Origin: Verrucomicrobiota bacterium | Lineage (GTDB): Bacteria; Verrucomicrobiota; Verrucomicrobiia; Verrucomicrobiales; Akkermansiaceae | Reading direction: 5' to 3' | Assembly (NCBI GenBank): GCA_030835305.1 | Contig: JAURPJ010000058.1 | Location: 17,136 to 81,135, forward strand | Length of the DNA stretch: 64,000 bases | In this document: in pieces, positions 26,803-36,410 of the stretch | How positions within the stretch are numbered: position 1 is the stretch's first letter | Layout of the letters: each line of letters begins with the position of its first letter | The notes under the pieces: model-generated | The model's input: only the letters and a program-made list of their open reading frames with translations | Told to the model about the DNA's origin: nothing | The model's database searches: none | Made by a program: the position numbers and the translations under genes

Positions 26803-29211
26803 TTACTCGGTATCGAGCTTAAGCGAGGGCTTCCAGTTCGGGAAAGCCGAGTTGAGCTTGGCTTGATATTTGGAAGCCTGGGATAAGTTGCCATCCTTAC
26901 TTGTTGCCAGATAGGCTCCGTGAAGCGCCCGGGGTTGCAAAAGAGGGTCGTCGGGAACCATGGGAATGGCGGTGCGGAATTCCGCGAGACCTTCCTGCCA
27001 GCGAGTCTGCATTAAGGCCACTTCTCCGCTAACAATGTGGAGTCCGGCAACGTGGGAACCGGAGGCATTGATGGCAAGGCCTTTGCCAACCGCTTCCAGC
27101 GTCTCGGGGTAGAGCTTGAGACCGAGGCTGGCCTCTGCGAGGTCGAGATAGGCGTCCGCCTGCCAGCGTGGATCTTGTTCTTGTCCGAGCAAAAGGAGGC
27201 TTGTTTCCCGGGCCCCGGTAAAGCGGCCCGAACGTTTTTGGGCCTTGGCCAAAATTCGCCAGACTCCGATATCGGTTCGCTCGGGTGCTTCCGGATTGGT
27301 TGCTCTCTCAAGGTATTCGACAGCTTCTTCGATCTGACCATCATGGAACATTTGAACGCCAAGCCACGAGAGCATCTTTTGAGGGACTATTTTGGCCGGA
27401 TCTTGATCATAGACTTCCTGAAGCGAAGTGTGCAGTGACATTTTATCCCGTAAGTTGAAGGCACTTAAGATGAGGAGATCCCCCACGGGTTGGCTGTAAA
27501 ACTCTGGAACAAGATCTCTTGCTTTGCGCAGATAAGAGGGGGCTTCGATGTATTTTTTAAGTTTGTAATATCCCCAGCCAATCCAATAGTTGGCATTGGC
27601 TATAGTGTCGACAGGGAGGTCTTGAAACTCACTCAGGCTCCGGCGGTAGCGGGTAATCATACTCTCGTATTTTTTTTCATGTCGGAGGACCCGGGCACTT
27701 CCCTGGAGGGCAAAAGCAACTTGGTTTGGGGCAGGGTTGAGAGCGAGGGCTTGCTCAAAATCCTTAAGAGCCGAGGTGTAATCGCCAAGGGAGAGGTGTG
27801 CCTCGGCCCGCTTGTTGTGCACGGCAGCGGCGCGAGGATCATCAGGGAACTCGGCAAGAAAGCGGGCGAAGCTTAGGCTGGCTCCGTCGAACTGTCCGGA
27901 TTCGCTCAAGCACCATCCGTGTTTGAAGAGAAGCTCACGCTGAATGTTGGGCTCCAGGGCGCTTCGATCAATCGTGCTATAGATCAGGGCTGCATCCTCC
28001 AAGGCTTGGCGACTGTAGAGTGTTTCGGCCTGAAAAAAGCGGGCGTAGTGTAGATATCTATGGTCCGGGTATTTGCGGGCATAAAGTTCAAAAAAGATGT
28101 CGACCCGCTCCGCGAGGTCCGGATTCTTAAGGTAGTAGTCACATTTGAGGCATTTGAAAGAGGCTTCGAAGGCCTTGTGGCTTTTTGGGAGGGCTCGGTC
28201 AACACGGCGGTAGCAGGCCCGCGCGCTCAAATAATCCTGCGTGACGAGGTAGGCGAGGCCGGCCCGCTCACAACGTTGGGCTTCAATTTTTCCGGCGACT
28301 CCAAAATTCCCTCTGTTAAAGAGTTTGATGACTTTATCCCACTCTTTTTTCTTCGAATAGAGACCCATGAGCGAGGTTTGGGCGCGCGCCTTGTTCGTGG
28401 CGAGGTGTCGTCGTTGCTCGGGGGTCAGCGACGGGTCATTGATTGACAGATTCAAGACCGTATTAAGGTAAGAGTTCTGGGCGTCTTCCAACCCAAGTTC
28501 GGCCGAAGCAAGGCCGGTGTAGAAAACAGCCTGGGACTGGTATTGGCCACGTTGTTCCGATGTGACGAGCGGCTCAAGCAGCCGGATGGTGGTTTCGAAG
28601 TCTTCTTTTTCGAAATACTGGAAGGCGAGCATGAAGGTGGCCCAGTCCTTGTGGGGGTGCTCGTCGGTAACGATGATTCGGCGGAGGGCCACGGCAACCT
28701 CGGCTTGACGGTCAAGCTTGAGGAGGCATTCAATCTGCTTGGTCAAAGCGCTGTAACGAAGATTTTGATCGGGGAGGTTTTGTGAGGCGATTTCAAAATA
28801 CTTTGCAGCCTCTTCCCAATCTTCCTTCACAAAAGCGAGGTAGGCCATTTGCCGGGAACCTTGCCCGACGGAGGGACCTCTTCGATGTCGCTCGATCAGG
28901 AAGCGGTAGGTGCTTTTGGCTTCCTCAATATATCCGAGGGTTTGGTGGGCATAACCAAGATGGAATCGGGCGGCCGCCTCATTTTTGGATCCGGAATGAG
29001 CGGTAAGATAATTGTTGTAGAGTCCGATCACGTAGGTCATGTAGCGCCCTTTTTGCAGATTGTCGGACTGTCTCATTCCAGCTGCGTAGTAACGCTCAAC
29101 TTCTTGAAAAGCGCGCTCTTCCTCCGTGTTCTGCGCCATCGCGGGCTGGAGAAGAAAAAGGCAGAGAATGAGTGCGACAAACGAGAGCTGCATTGGGTGG
29201 GGGATTGCCAT
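26803..29211 (-). CDS. Secreted tetratricopeptide-repeat protein
   Basis: An 802-residue protein with a signal peptide (LSFVALILCLFLLQPAMA) and then TPR units almost to the end, e.g. AAARFHLGYAHQTLGYIEEA, AAVHNKRAEAHLSLGDYTSA and PGTNYWIGWGYYKLKKY-like segments. These form a superhelical scaffold, probably in the periplasm. Such proteins often assist envelope or secretion machines, but no partner is nearby. Two ATGs (29211, 29193) both give a signal peptide; I kept the longer. Its 3' end faces the nhaP gene with only 9 bp between them. Confidence 0.78.
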   Translation of the reverse strand: MAIPHPMQLSFVALILCLFLLQPAMAQNTEEERAFQEVERYYAAGMRQSDNLQKGRYMTYVIGLYNNYLTAHSGSKNEAAARFHLGYAHQTLGYIEEAKSTYRFLIERHRRGPSVGQGSRQMAYLAFVKEDWEEAAKYFEIASQNLPDQNLRYSALTKQIECLLKLDRQAEVAVALRRIIVTDEHPHKDWATFMLAFQYFEKEDFETTIRLLEPLVTSEQRGQYQSQAVFYTGLASAELGLEDAQNSYLNTVLNLSINDPSLTPEQRRHLATNKARAQTSLMGLYSKKKEWDKVIKLFNRGNFGVAGKIEAQRCERAGLAYLVTQDYLSARACYRRVDRALPKSHKAFEASFKCLKCDYYLKNPDLAERVDIFFELYARKYPDHRYLHYARFFQAETLYSRQALEDAALIYSTIDRSALEPNIQRELLFKHGWCLSESGQFDGASLSFARFLAEFPDDPRAAAVHNKRAEAHLSLGDYTSALKDFEQALALNPAPNQVAFALQGSARVLRHEKKYESMITRYRRSLSEFQDLPVDTIANANYWIGWGYYKLKKYIEAPSYLRKARDLVPEFYSQPVGDLLILSAFNLRDKMSLHTSLQEVYDQDPAKIVPQKMLSWLGVQMFHDGQIEEAVEYLERATNPEAPERTDIGVWRILAKAQKRSGRFTGARETSLLLLGQEQDPRWQADAYLDLAEASLGLKLYPETLEAVGKGLAINASGSHVAGLHIVSGEVALMQTRWQEGLAEFRTAIPMVPDDPLLQPRALHGAYLATSKDGNLSQASKYQAKLNSAFPNWKPSLKLDTE

Positions 29212-29339
29212 GATCTGATGCCGTTATTGCGAAATAGTAGGCTGCGAGCAAAGAGTCTCACGATCTGAAGGAAAGATCAACCTCGGGAAGGACGGGAGTT
29301 GGCTTGTCCGGCAGACCTTTTGCCTTTATGTGTCCGCCC

Positions 29340-29642
29340 ATGGAACATCATGTTTACTTTTGGTTGAATGAAGGCCGTCAAAATGAGAGCGACCGCGCAG
29401 CCTTTGAGAAGGGGATCGAGGCTCTTTTGCGGTCGCCGAATATTGCCTCCTCCCATTGGGGGAAGCCTGCCGCGACAGCAGAGCGCCCGGTGACCGATCA
29501 CTCCTTTCATTACGCGATATCGGTGAAATTTGACTCGATGGAGAGTCATGATCTCTACCAGGAGGGCGATTTAATCCACGACGAATTTATCTCCGGCTTC
29601 AAGGATTGGTGGGCCAAGGTTCTCGTTATGGACGTGGGCTAG
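29340..29642 (+). CDS. Dabb (stress-responsive A/B barrel) domain protein
   Basis: A 100-residue protein with the dimeric alpha/beta-barrel pattern: MEHHVYFWLNEGRQNESDRA, then FEKGIEALL, HYAISVKFDSMESHDLYQ and a closing HDEFISGF. Family members are small cytoplasmic proteins, some binding haem-like or organic ligands; the role is unknown. I chose the ATG at 29340 since homologues begin with the His-rich first strand. It is transcribed divergently from the TPR gene. Confidence 0.8.
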   Translation: MEHHVYFWLNEGRQNESDRAAFEKGIEALLRSPNIASSHWGKPAATAERPVTDHSFHYAISVKFDSMESHDLYQEGDLIHDEFISGFKDWWAKVLVMDVG

Positions 29643-29661
29643 TCAATACCGTGACACTAAA

Positions 29662-29692
29662 TGAGGGTAAAGGATTCGGACCTTTACCCTCA
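29662..29692 (+). terminator. Hairpin after the Dabb gene
   Basis: A perfect 12-bp inverted repeat (tgagggtaaagg / cctttaccctca) with a 7-nt loop begins 20 bp after the Dabb stop. There is no clear T run after it, so it may be a weak terminator or an mRNA-end stabiliser. Confidence 0.5.
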
Positions 29693-29715
29693 CTTGGATT
29701 AACTGCGTGATCGCG

Positions 29716-29805
29716 TTGCGTTGCGCAATTTGATCTCTTATAGACTAGGAGACAGAATGACGGAGGCAAGGGAAAAGTTGTCTTTCCCTTGAATATTTTT
29801 GTTTG
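29716..29805 (+). promoter_or_regulatory. Candidate promoter and leader hairpin before the gene at 29839
   Basis: A possible -35 (ttgcgt, 29716-29721) and -10 (tataga, 29739-29744) lie 17 bp apart. Downstream is a 9-bp stem (caagggaaa 29767-29775 / tttcccttg 29783-29791) followed by a T-rich tract, all before the ATG at 29839. The stem plus T tract has the form of an intrinsic terminator inside a leader, or the end of a short RNA. The promoter match is modest. Confidence 0.3.
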
Positions 29806-29838
29806 GGTTTTCGTATCACGAATCGTCCCCTAAATCCG

Positions 29839-30471
29839 ATGCGATTTCCAATTTCGTTTTTGCTCAGTCTTTCCGCCTCACTCTGCTTTCTTCAAGCGGC
29901 ACCTGCCCTGAAGCTCGATCAAATGGGGAAGGCCATGGGTGGCTGGAAAGACAGAGGGGGGAAAGCGGCTCGATTTGAGGTTTCCGGTTCCAAATACCGT
30001 TGTTGGAAACCCGAGCTCACTCCAACTCCTGCGGGAGGAATTTTTGTTTCTTTGAGGATAGATCACCTGCGTGGTCTTTTGGCTTCAGACGACCATGCGA
30101 GTCTGGAGGTGACCTTTGATGCCGACGGGAACGTGGTCTCGGCAAGGAGCTCGATTGCTCTTCAGGGTCGCAGAGTGACTAGCGATCTTGTTGAGGGAAC
30201 CGGCAAGCTTGGCACGCGCATTGCGGGAATGGACCTGGCGGCCAAGGTTGGGGCGGAAATGATCGCCGGTCTTTCGGCCGAGGTGCTACGCGAAAATATC
30301 AAGGAGCCGGGGCGTGTCTCTTTCCCCGCAGTTCTTCAGCATCAATACAATCTCTTGTGTTTGGCCGTGTCTGCGCCGGAAGTGGATCAAGAGGTTACGG
30401 AGGTTCCCTCTGATGAAGCTGAAAAACCTCGCAAAGCGGTCCCTCTCGCGATCGAACCTGCGCGGAAGTAA
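29839..30471 (+). CDS. Secreted hypothetical protein
   Basis: A 210-residue product with a signal peptide (RFPISFLLSLSASLCFLQA, cleavage near AAPAL). The mature part starts with LDQMGKAMGGWKDRGGKAA and contains a beta-rich middle (SLEVTFDADGNVVSARSS). I do not recognise a family. The ATG at 29839 was chosen over an upstream codon because it opens the signal peptide. It is probably transcribed on its own, ahead of the respiratory operon, from which it is separated by a 160-bp regulatory spacer. Confidence 0.65.
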   Translation: MRFPISFLLSLSASLCFLQAAPALKLDQMGKAMGGWKDRGGKAARFEVSGSKYRCWKPELTPTPAGGIFVSLRIDHLRGLLASDDHASLEVTFDADGNVVSARSSIALQGRRVTSDLVEGTGKLGTRIAGMDLAAKVGAEMIAGLSAEVLRENIKEPGRVSFPAVLQHQYNLLCLAVSAPEVDQEVTEVPSDEAEKPRKAVPLAIEPARK

Positions 30472-30568
30472 GCAATGCTCTTTTGAGGGCGTGAGGTGCC
30501 GGGAAACCGGTAGATATCTGGAAGCGACTTGAAAATTTAAAGTATTGTAGATGAGTTTGTTATAGAGC

Positions 30569-30586
30569 TTGTGAAATTTTTCACAA
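30569..30586. promoter_or_regulatory. Rex-type operator, box 1
   Basis: The 18-mer TTGTGAAATTTTTCACAA has perfect 7-nt arms TTGTGAA/TTCACAA around an AT-only 4-nt centre, exactly the published Rex (NADH/NAD+-sensing repressor) consensus. It lies 47 bp before the first gene of the respiratory operon. The same word also fits the looser CRP/FNR-type pattern TGTGA-N6-TCACA, so a CRP-like regulator is the alternative. Confidence 0.6.
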
Positions 30587-30593
30587 ATTCCCC

Positions 30594-30611
30594 TTGTGAA
30601 ACAATTCACCT
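30594..30611. promoter_or_regulatory. Rex-type operator, box 2 (imperfect)
   Basis: TTGTGAAACAATTCACCT repeats the left arm of box 1 exactly and matches five of seven positions in the right arm (TTCAC). The box centres are 25 bp apart. It ends 21 bp before the start codon of actA, a position suited to blocking transcription. Confidence 0.5.
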
Positions 30612-30632
30612 GCTCATAAAACTTGCACAGCG

Positions 30633-31394
30633 ATGGCAAACTTTTTTCCCCGTTGGACAAACTTATTGCCGCTGAAAATTGCGGTTTGTCTTGGAGCATT
30701 AGGAGCCGGCGTAGTCGCCGGAATCACTTACTATGCAACTCCTAAGGCTCAGAGAGTCGGCTACCAACCCACTCAACCCATTCATTTTGACCACAATCTC
30801 CACGTGAGTCAGCTAGGCCTGGATTGCCGTTACTGCCACAGCTTTGTTGAGCATTCCGGTCACGCGAATGTGCCTTCCGCAAACACCTGCTGGAATTGTC
30901 ACCAACACGTTAAAAAAGGTTCGCCAAAGCTCGCTGCCCTTCGTGCGGCCATGGGGGTCGATGAATTTCATAGCCCGATCATGGACGCCACTGGAAACCC
31001 GGTCGACGGCAAGCCCATAGAGTGGGTCCGCATCCACAAGACTCCGGATTACGTTTACTTCAACCACTCGGCTCACCTCAATCGCGGGATTTCCTGCGTG
31101 AGCTGCCACGGTGAGGTCAACAAAATGGAGAAAGTTTACCATGCGGAGAGTCATTCAATGGGATGGTGTCTCGAGTGTCACCGCGCCCCCGAAAAGCACC
31201 TTCGCCCGCTTGAGGAGGTCTTTAACCTCAACTACGATCCCAAGATTTATCTGCAAGACAATGAAGTCATCGACACAGAGGGCTTGATCGTTGGAAAAGG
31301 AGAGCGAATCGAAGAACCTGAAGATTTTGGCAAATTCCTCCGCCTTCACTGGGGAGTTCAGCCCAAGGAGTCCTGTGCGACTTGTCACCGTTAA
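30633..31394 (+). CDS. actA: Alternative complex III pentahaem cytochrome subunit ActA
   Basis: Multihaem cytochrome c of the quinol:acceptor oxidoreductase ACIII, anchored by one N-terminal helix (about 12-32) with the haems on the periplasmic side. Five CxxCH sites are present: CRYCH (65-69), CWNCH (86-90), CVSCH (155-159), CLECH (179-183) and CATCH (248-252), with distal histidines such as FDHNLH and FNHSAH. This is the ActA layout. It receives electrons from quinol oxidised by the complex and passes them towards ActE and the oxidase. It is the first gene of a 16-gene operon preceded by two Rex-like boxes. Confidence 0.93.
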   Translation: MANFFPRWTNLLPLKIAVCLGALGAGVVAGITYYATPKAQRVGYQPTQPIHFDHNLHVSQLGLDCRYCHSFVEHSGHANVPSANTCWNCHQHVKKGSPKLAALRAAMGVDEFHSPIMDATGNPVDGKPIEWVRIHKTPDYVYFNHSAHLNRGISCVSCHGEVNKMEKVYHAESHSMGWCLECHRAPEKHLRPLEEVFNLNYDPKIYLQDNEVIDTEGLIVGKGERIEEPEDFGKFLRLHWGVQPKESCATCHR

Positions 31395-31409
31395 ATTTAC
31401 CTGCCCGAG

Positions 31410-34400
31410 ATGAGCAAACGTGTCTGGAACCCACCTGTTACTCCGAATCAAGGAGATACCACCACCGCTTGGCGTAGTGTCGGCGAGAAGGAAGGCTCCG
31501 AGAGCTTCCGCAACCTCCTTGACCGGGAATTTCCGCAAGGGGATAGTCTTACCGAGGAGGAGCAGAAAGTCTCCCGCCGGAATTTCACCAAACTCATGGG
31601 GGCCTCAAGCGCTCTTGCCGGACTTGGTTTGGTGTCTTGCCGCCGCCCGGAATCCTATATCGTGCCCTATAAGAAGGCACCCGAGTGGATTATCCCGGGA
31701 ACGCCGCTTTTCTACGCCAGCACTCGGCCTTCAGCAGCTGGTGCCATTCCCTTGGTAGTCACGACTTACGAGGGTCGCCCGACCAAGATAGAGCCCAATC
31801 ACGAGCATCCCGATGCTTCCGGAACCTGTGCCCAGACCCAGGCTTCGGTTCTTGATCTCTACTCGCCATCGCGCTCCCGCAAGATCCTGAAGGGAGGGAA
31901 AGAGTCGACACAGAGTGAGCTGAAATCGTCACTCCAATCCCTCGATCTCTCCAAGACTGCCCTGGTCTTTGGTAACGATGATTCTCCGACCCGCAACCGC
32001 CTTGCCAAAGGGCTTGCCGGCAATGGCGCTACGTTGATTTCTTACGAGGCTACTTCCGGTGATCCATTGAACGCCGGCGTTTCCCACGTCGTTGATTTCG
32101 AAAAGGCAACCCGCATTCTCTCGCTCGACTGCGATTTCCTCGGAACGGATCCTGTGGGGAATTCCAAGGCCTTCTCGAAGAAGCGCCAGGGTGGAAACGA
32201 GAATTACGATCAGGAGCACGACGTCGATGCGGGCAAGATGAACCGCCTCTACCAGGTGGAGACTCAATTTAGCCTGACCGGCGGAATGGCAGATCACCGT
32301 CTCCGCGTGGCTCCGAGTCAGGTTGCTGTGGTCGTCGGAGCGATCGCTTCCGCCATGGGGATCGGAAGCTTCAAAGCGACTGAGAAGGAAAAGGCGGCTG
32401 TTTTTCGGGGTGCAGAGAATCCGGGCAAGGAATTCGATCAATGGATCGCCGAGTGCAAAAACGATCTTGAGGCGGCCGGAAGAGGGGCTCTTGTGCTCGC
32501 CGGATCCCGTCAGAGCCAGGCTGTCAAGCAACTCGCTGCCGTCCTCAATCAGAAATTGGGATCCGAGGCGGTGCGCGCCGTCAAAACAGATCTCGGACAA
32601 TATGCTTCGCTCGCTGATCTTGCCACTAAGCTCGAGAGCGGCGTGGTGGAAAATGTCATTTTCCTCACTCCATCGAATCCTGTTTTCGATGCCGATGGCT
32701 TCGCCGAGACTCTTGGGAAGGCAAAGGTTTCCGTCCATTGGGGGCTCCGCACCGATGCGACCGCATGGGCCTGTGACTGGCACATTCCTGCTGCCCACTA
32801 TCTCGAAAGCTGGGGTGATGCCCGCACCGAGACCGGTGTCCTTTCGCTGATCCAGCCCCTGATCCTGCCTCTGTATGGAGGACTTTCCGAGCTCGATCTC
32901 CTGCACGTCCTCGGAGGAGGGGACTTGCCACAGGGCGAGTTTTTCCCCGCCATGGGTGAAGTCAAGACGACTTTGGCCAAGATCACTGGCAAGTCGGATG
33001 ACGAAACCTGGCGCAACGCTCTCACCAATGGCTTCGTAGAGGGCACTTCATACCAACCTGGAGAGCTCAGTGTGACCGCGCCTGTGATTGAGCATGTTGA
33101 CTTGCCGTCTCCAAAGTCTTTGGAAGTGGTGTTCGCCACCGATGCTTCCGTTCTTGACGGTCGCTTTATCGACAATGCTTGGCTTCAGGAATCTCCTGAT
33201 CCCGTCACCAAGTTGACCTGGGATAACGCGGCCCAGATCTCTCCGATTACCGCGAAAGAACTCGGTATCTATGACCGCGTCATTGCTCTTGAGCCAAAAA
33301 CTCCGCTGATGCGCATCGGAACGGAGGTGAAGGTTTCTAAGCGTTATGAGACCGGTGAAGGCGAGGGGAACCACTCGCCAATGATCAATCTCAACGTCAA
33401 TGGTCGCGAAATCCGCGTGCCGGTTGTCATTGCCTACGGTCACGCTGATAACGCAATTTCGCTTCCGGTCGGTTACGGCCAGGCTGCCGATGATGGTCGC
33501 GATGGCGCTGTCAAATTTGACGAGTCCAAGCCTGTAGTCGGCCATGTGGGCCTCAACACCGGCTTCAACGCCTATAAGCTTCGGGCCGCCGATACTCCCT
33601 ACTTTGCATTTCGCGGTGTTGTTTCGACGACCGAAGAAAAGTATCCGGTCGCGCTCACTCAAGAGCACAACTCGATGTATGGCCGGGCTCTTGCCCGTGA
33701 AGTTTCCACCGATACCCTTGAAGGCAAGGGAGATTTCCAGAAGCAGATGAAGAACGTCAAGAATCAGGGAATGGATTCCCACGCTCCTGACAACATCTCA
33801 CTTTATAAGCCGGAGGGCAGTGAAACCTGGTCCAAGACCGAACTTGCCAAGAAGACCCACCTTGCTGATGAAATTCACCAGTGGGGGATGGCAATAGATC
33901 TCAACACTTGCACCGGTTGCAATGCTTGTCTTGTGGCCTGTCAGGCCGAGAACAACATCCCGGTTGTTGGTAAGACCCAGGTCGCGATGGGGCGTGAAAT
34001 GCACTGGATCCGCATGGATCGCTACTTTGCCTCGCAGGAACATCCCGTGGAGCACGGTCATGTGAATCACTCCAAGGAAAATCCCGAGTGGGTTACCCAG
34101 AACCCTGAGTCGATTCCCCAGCCGGTCGCCTGTGTCCAGTGCGAGATGGCTCCTTGCGAGACCGTTTGCCCGGTGAATGCCACTGTTCATACCGAAGAAG
34201 GTTTGAACTCAATGGCTTACAACCGTTGCATCGGAACCCGCTACTGCGCCAACAACTGTCCCTACAAGGCTCGTCGCTTCAATTTCTTCGATTACAACAA
34301 GCGTAACCCACTGATTAAAGGCAATCTTTACAAGGGACCTTTCGGTGAGAAGCAGGTGGGTGAGGCTCCTTCGAAGCAGCGTAACCCGAACGTCACGGTC

Positions 34401-34850
34401 CGCATGCGTGGTGTCATGGAGAAGTGCACCTACTGTGTGCAGCGTCTCGAGTCAGCCAAGATCAAGCAGAAGCAGCAGCAGAAGGTCAACAAATACGCGG
34501 CTGGCAAGAATTCGCACGAAGTTGCCGTTAGTCGCGCCAAGGATCTCCGGGTTAAGACCGACAGCGTCAAGACCGCCTGTCAGGACGCCTGCCCGACCGG
34601 CGCGATTTCCTTTGGCAACCTTCTCGATAACAAGTCAAAAGTGGTTCGTGCCAAGGGTAACGTTCTTGATTCCGTCAAGATCATTCAAGGGCCCGACTAC
34701 AAGGAGATTAACGGCAGCAACCGTAACTACGACCTGCTCCAATACATCAACACTCGTCCGCGCACGAGCTACTTGGCCCGTGTTAAGAACCCGAATCCTG
34801 ACATGCCTGATGCGAAGTTCCTCGGACAGGCAACCATCAACATTCACTAA
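31410..34850 (+). CDS. actB: Alternative complex III fused molybdopterin-like/iron-sulfur subunit ActB
   Basis: A 1146-residue fusion of the two parts seen as ActB1 and ActB2. A TAT-type signal (SRRNFTKLMG, Arg56-Arg57) directs export. Residues of about 80-800 resemble molybdopterin oxidoreductases, a fold that in ACIII carries no cofactor. From about 820 come four ferredoxin-type cysteine clusters: CTGCNACLVAC (from Cys834), CVQCEMAPCETVCP, CIGTRYCANNCP, and CTYC with CQDACP. These form the iron-sulfur wire of the complex on the periplasmic face. The fused form is usual for ACIII clusters. It lies 15 bp after actA and 30 bp before actC. Confidence 0.93.
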   Translation: MSKRVWNPPVTPNQGDTTTAWRSVGEKEGSESFRNLLDREFPQGDSLTEEEQKVSRRNFTKLMGASSALAGLGLVSCRRPESYIVPYKKAPEWIIPGTPLFYASTRPSAAGAIPLVVTTYEGRPTKIEPNHEHPDASGTCAQTQASVLDLYSPSRSRKILKGGKESTQSELKSSLQSLDLSKTALVFGNDDSPTRNRLAKGLAGNGATLISYEATSGDPLNAGVSHVVDFEKATRILSLDCDFLGTDPVGNSKAFSKKRQGGNENYDQEHDVDAGKMNRLYQVETQFSLTGGMADHRLRVAPSQVAVVVGAIASAMGIGSFKATEKEKAAVFRGAENPGKEFDQWIAECKNDLEAAGRGALVLAGSRQSQAVKQLAAVLNQKLGSEAVRAVKTDLGQYASLADLATKLESGVVENVIFLTPSNPVFDADGFAETLGKAKVSVHWGLRTDATAWACDWHIPAAHYLESWGDARTETGVLSLIQPLILPLYGGLSELDLLHVLGGGDLPQGEFFPAMGEVKTTLAKITGKSDDETWRNALTNGFVEGTSYQPGELSVTAPVIEHVDLPSPKSLEVVFATDASVLDGRFIDNAWLQESPDPVTKLTWDNAAQISPITAKELGIYDRVIALEPKTPLMRIGTEVKVSKRYETGEGEGNHSPMINLNVNGREIRVPVVIAYGHADNAISLPVGYGQAADDGRDGAVKFDESKPVVGHVGLNTGFNAYKLRAADTPYFAFRGVVSTTEEKYPVALTQEHNSMYGRALAREVSTDTLEGKGDFQKQMKNVKNQGMDSHAPDNISLYKPEGSETWSKTELAKKTHLADEIHQWGMAIDLNTCTGCNACLVACQAENNIPVVGKTQVAMGREMHWIRMDRYFASQEHPVEHGHVNHSKENPEWVTQNPESIPQPVACVQCEMAPCETVCPVNATVHTEEGLNSMAYNRCIGTRYCANNCPYKARRFNFFDYNKRNPLIKGNLYKGPFGEKQVGEAPSKQRNPNVTVRMRGVMEKCTYCVQRLESAKIKQKQQQKVNKYAAGKNSHEVAVSRAKDLRVKTDSVKTACQDACPTGAISFGNLLDNKSKVVRAKGNVLDSVKIIQGPDYKEINGSNRNYDLLQYINTRPRTSYLARVKNPNPDMPDAKFLGQATINIH

Positions 34851-34880
34851 TCTGAGAATCATTTCCAGCGACTGAAACCC

Positions 34881-36410
34881 ATGGCCGAAGCGACCACACA
34901 GTCTGAGAACAACACGAACGGGATTAAAATTCCCGTCCTCCAGCGCGAGGAGTTGATTCTCAATAAACGTTCCTACCACTGGATCACCGAGCGGATCTGC
35001 GGCGTTGTCGAAGGCCGGCAGCCCTTCCTTTGGTGGATCCTTTTCATTCCCTCGGCCCTCATCGCCCTCGTTGGCGTTGTTGGTGGTTTGACTTATCTGG
35101 TTTCGACCGGTGTCGGAGTCTGGGGCAACACCAACCGTGTCATGTGGGGGTGGCCCATCGTGAACTTTGTTTTCTGGATTGGTATCGGACACGCCGGAAC
35201 GCTGATTTCCGCAATTCTTTTCCTGACCCGTCAGAACTGGCGAACCTCCATCAACCGGGCAGCCGAGGCCATGACCATTTTTGCAGTGATGTGCGCTGGT
35301 ATCTTCCCAGCCTTCCACGTGGGACGTGTCTGGATGGCTTGGTTCCTTGCACCGATCCCGAACTCCAACGCGATCTGGCAGAACTTCAAGTCGCCGCTGC
35401 TTTGGGACGTCTTCGCGGTCTCGACTTACTTCACAGTCTCCCTGATCTTCTGGTTTCTGGGGATGGTTCCCGATCTCGCGACCATTCGCGATCGTTGCAA
35501 GCCCGGCATCCGCAAGTTCATGTATGGAATCTTCTCGTTGGGTTGGCGTGGAGGTAACCGCCAGTGGAGCCACTATGAGATGGCTTACCTGCTGCTCGCC
35601 GCGCTCTCCACTCCGCTCGTTCTTTCGGTGCACTCGGTGGTTTCTTTTGACTTCGCAACTTCGGTTGTGCCCGGATGGCACACCACCATCTTCCCGCCGT
35701 ACTTCGTTGCGGGTGCGATCTTCGGTGGATTTGCCATGGTGCTAACCATCATGATTCCTGCGCGGGCGCTTTACGGTTTGCATGACATGATCACGATGAA
35801 GCACATCGATAACATGGCCAAGATCATCCTACTGACCGGAACGATTGTTGGTTATGCCTACTTGATGGAGCTTTTCATCGCCTTCTACTCGGGCGCCAAG
35901 TATGAGGGCGCCGCATTCCTCTTCCGGATTGACGGACCCTACTGGTGGGCGTATTACTGCATGATGGGATTGAACGTTCTTTCCCCGCAGATCTTCTGGT
36001 TCAAGAAATGCCGCGAAAACCTATGGGTTGTGATGGCTGTTGCGATGTGTGTTAACATCGGAATGTGGTTCGAGCGCTTTGTGATAATTGTCACCACTCT
36101 GGCCCGGATGTGGCTGCCAGGCGACTGGAAAACATACAGCCCGAGCGGCGTCGATGTTCTCACCTTCGTGGGAACCATCGGCATGTTCCTTGCGCTCTTC
36201 CTTCTATTCCTTCGTTTCCTCCCATGCATCAACATTGCCGAGGTTAAGTGGACCTTAAAAGAAAGCGACGCTCACGATGAAGACAAGAAGGCTCATCCTG
36301 ATGATGGCATTGAAGTGATCGAGGCCTACCAATACGAATCGCACGAAAATCCCGAGGGCTCCGCTCGCGAGGCCGGGATCGAAATCGAAAAATCAACCGC
36401 CGAGAGCTAA
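34881..36410 (+). CDS. actC: Alternative complex III NrfD-like membrane subunit ActC
   Basis: A 509-residue polytopic protein with about ten helices of the NrfD/PsrC fold. It begins after a hydrophilic N-terminus containing [18 protein letters not shown]. Conserved charged residues in helices include [12 protein letters not shown] and [14 protein letters not shown]. In ACIII this subunit holds a quinol site and probably a proton path. The C-terminal tail is acidic and cytoplasmic. Its TAA overlaps the ATG of actD by one base, indicating coupled translation. Confidence 0.92.
   Translation: MAEATTQSENNTNGIKIPVLQREELILNKRSYHWITERICGVVEGRQPFLWWILFIPSALIALVGVVGGLTYLVSTGVGVWGNTNRVMWGWPIVNFVFWIGIGHAGTLISAILFLTRQNWRTSINRAAEAMTIFAVMCAGIFPAFHVGRVWMAWFLAPIPNSNAIWQNFKSPLLWDVFAVSTYFTVSLIFWFLGMVPDLATIRDRCKPGIRKFMYGIFSLGWRGGNRQWSHYEMAYLLLAALSTPLVLSVHSVVSFDFATSVVPGWHTTIFPPYFVAGAIFGGFAMVLTIMIPARALYGLHDMITMKHIDNMAKIILLTGTIVGYAYLMELFIAFYSGAKYEGAAFLFRIDGPYWWAYYCMMGLNVLSPQIFWFKKCRENLWVVMAVAMCVNIGMWFERFVIIVTTLARMWLPGDWKTYSPSGVDVLTFVGTIGMFLALFLLFLRFLPCINIAEVKWTLKESDAHDEDKKAHPDDGIEVIEAYQYESHENPEGSAREAGIEIEKSTAES

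Noticed and set aside
30569..30611. Reading of the two boxes as CRP/FNR sites
   Set aside because: TGTGA-N6-TCACA does fit box 1, but the longer TTGTGAA-N4-TTCACAA form matches Rex more fully and suits a respiratory operon; kept only as the alternative.
31929..32906. 325-codon open frame on the minus strand
   Set aside because: It lies entirely inside actB, whose product is unmistakable, and shows no family motif; it is a shadow frame.
34635..35681. 348-codon open frame on the minus strand
   Set aside because: It spans the end of actB and the start of actC on the opposite strand, with charged low-complexity composition and no motif.
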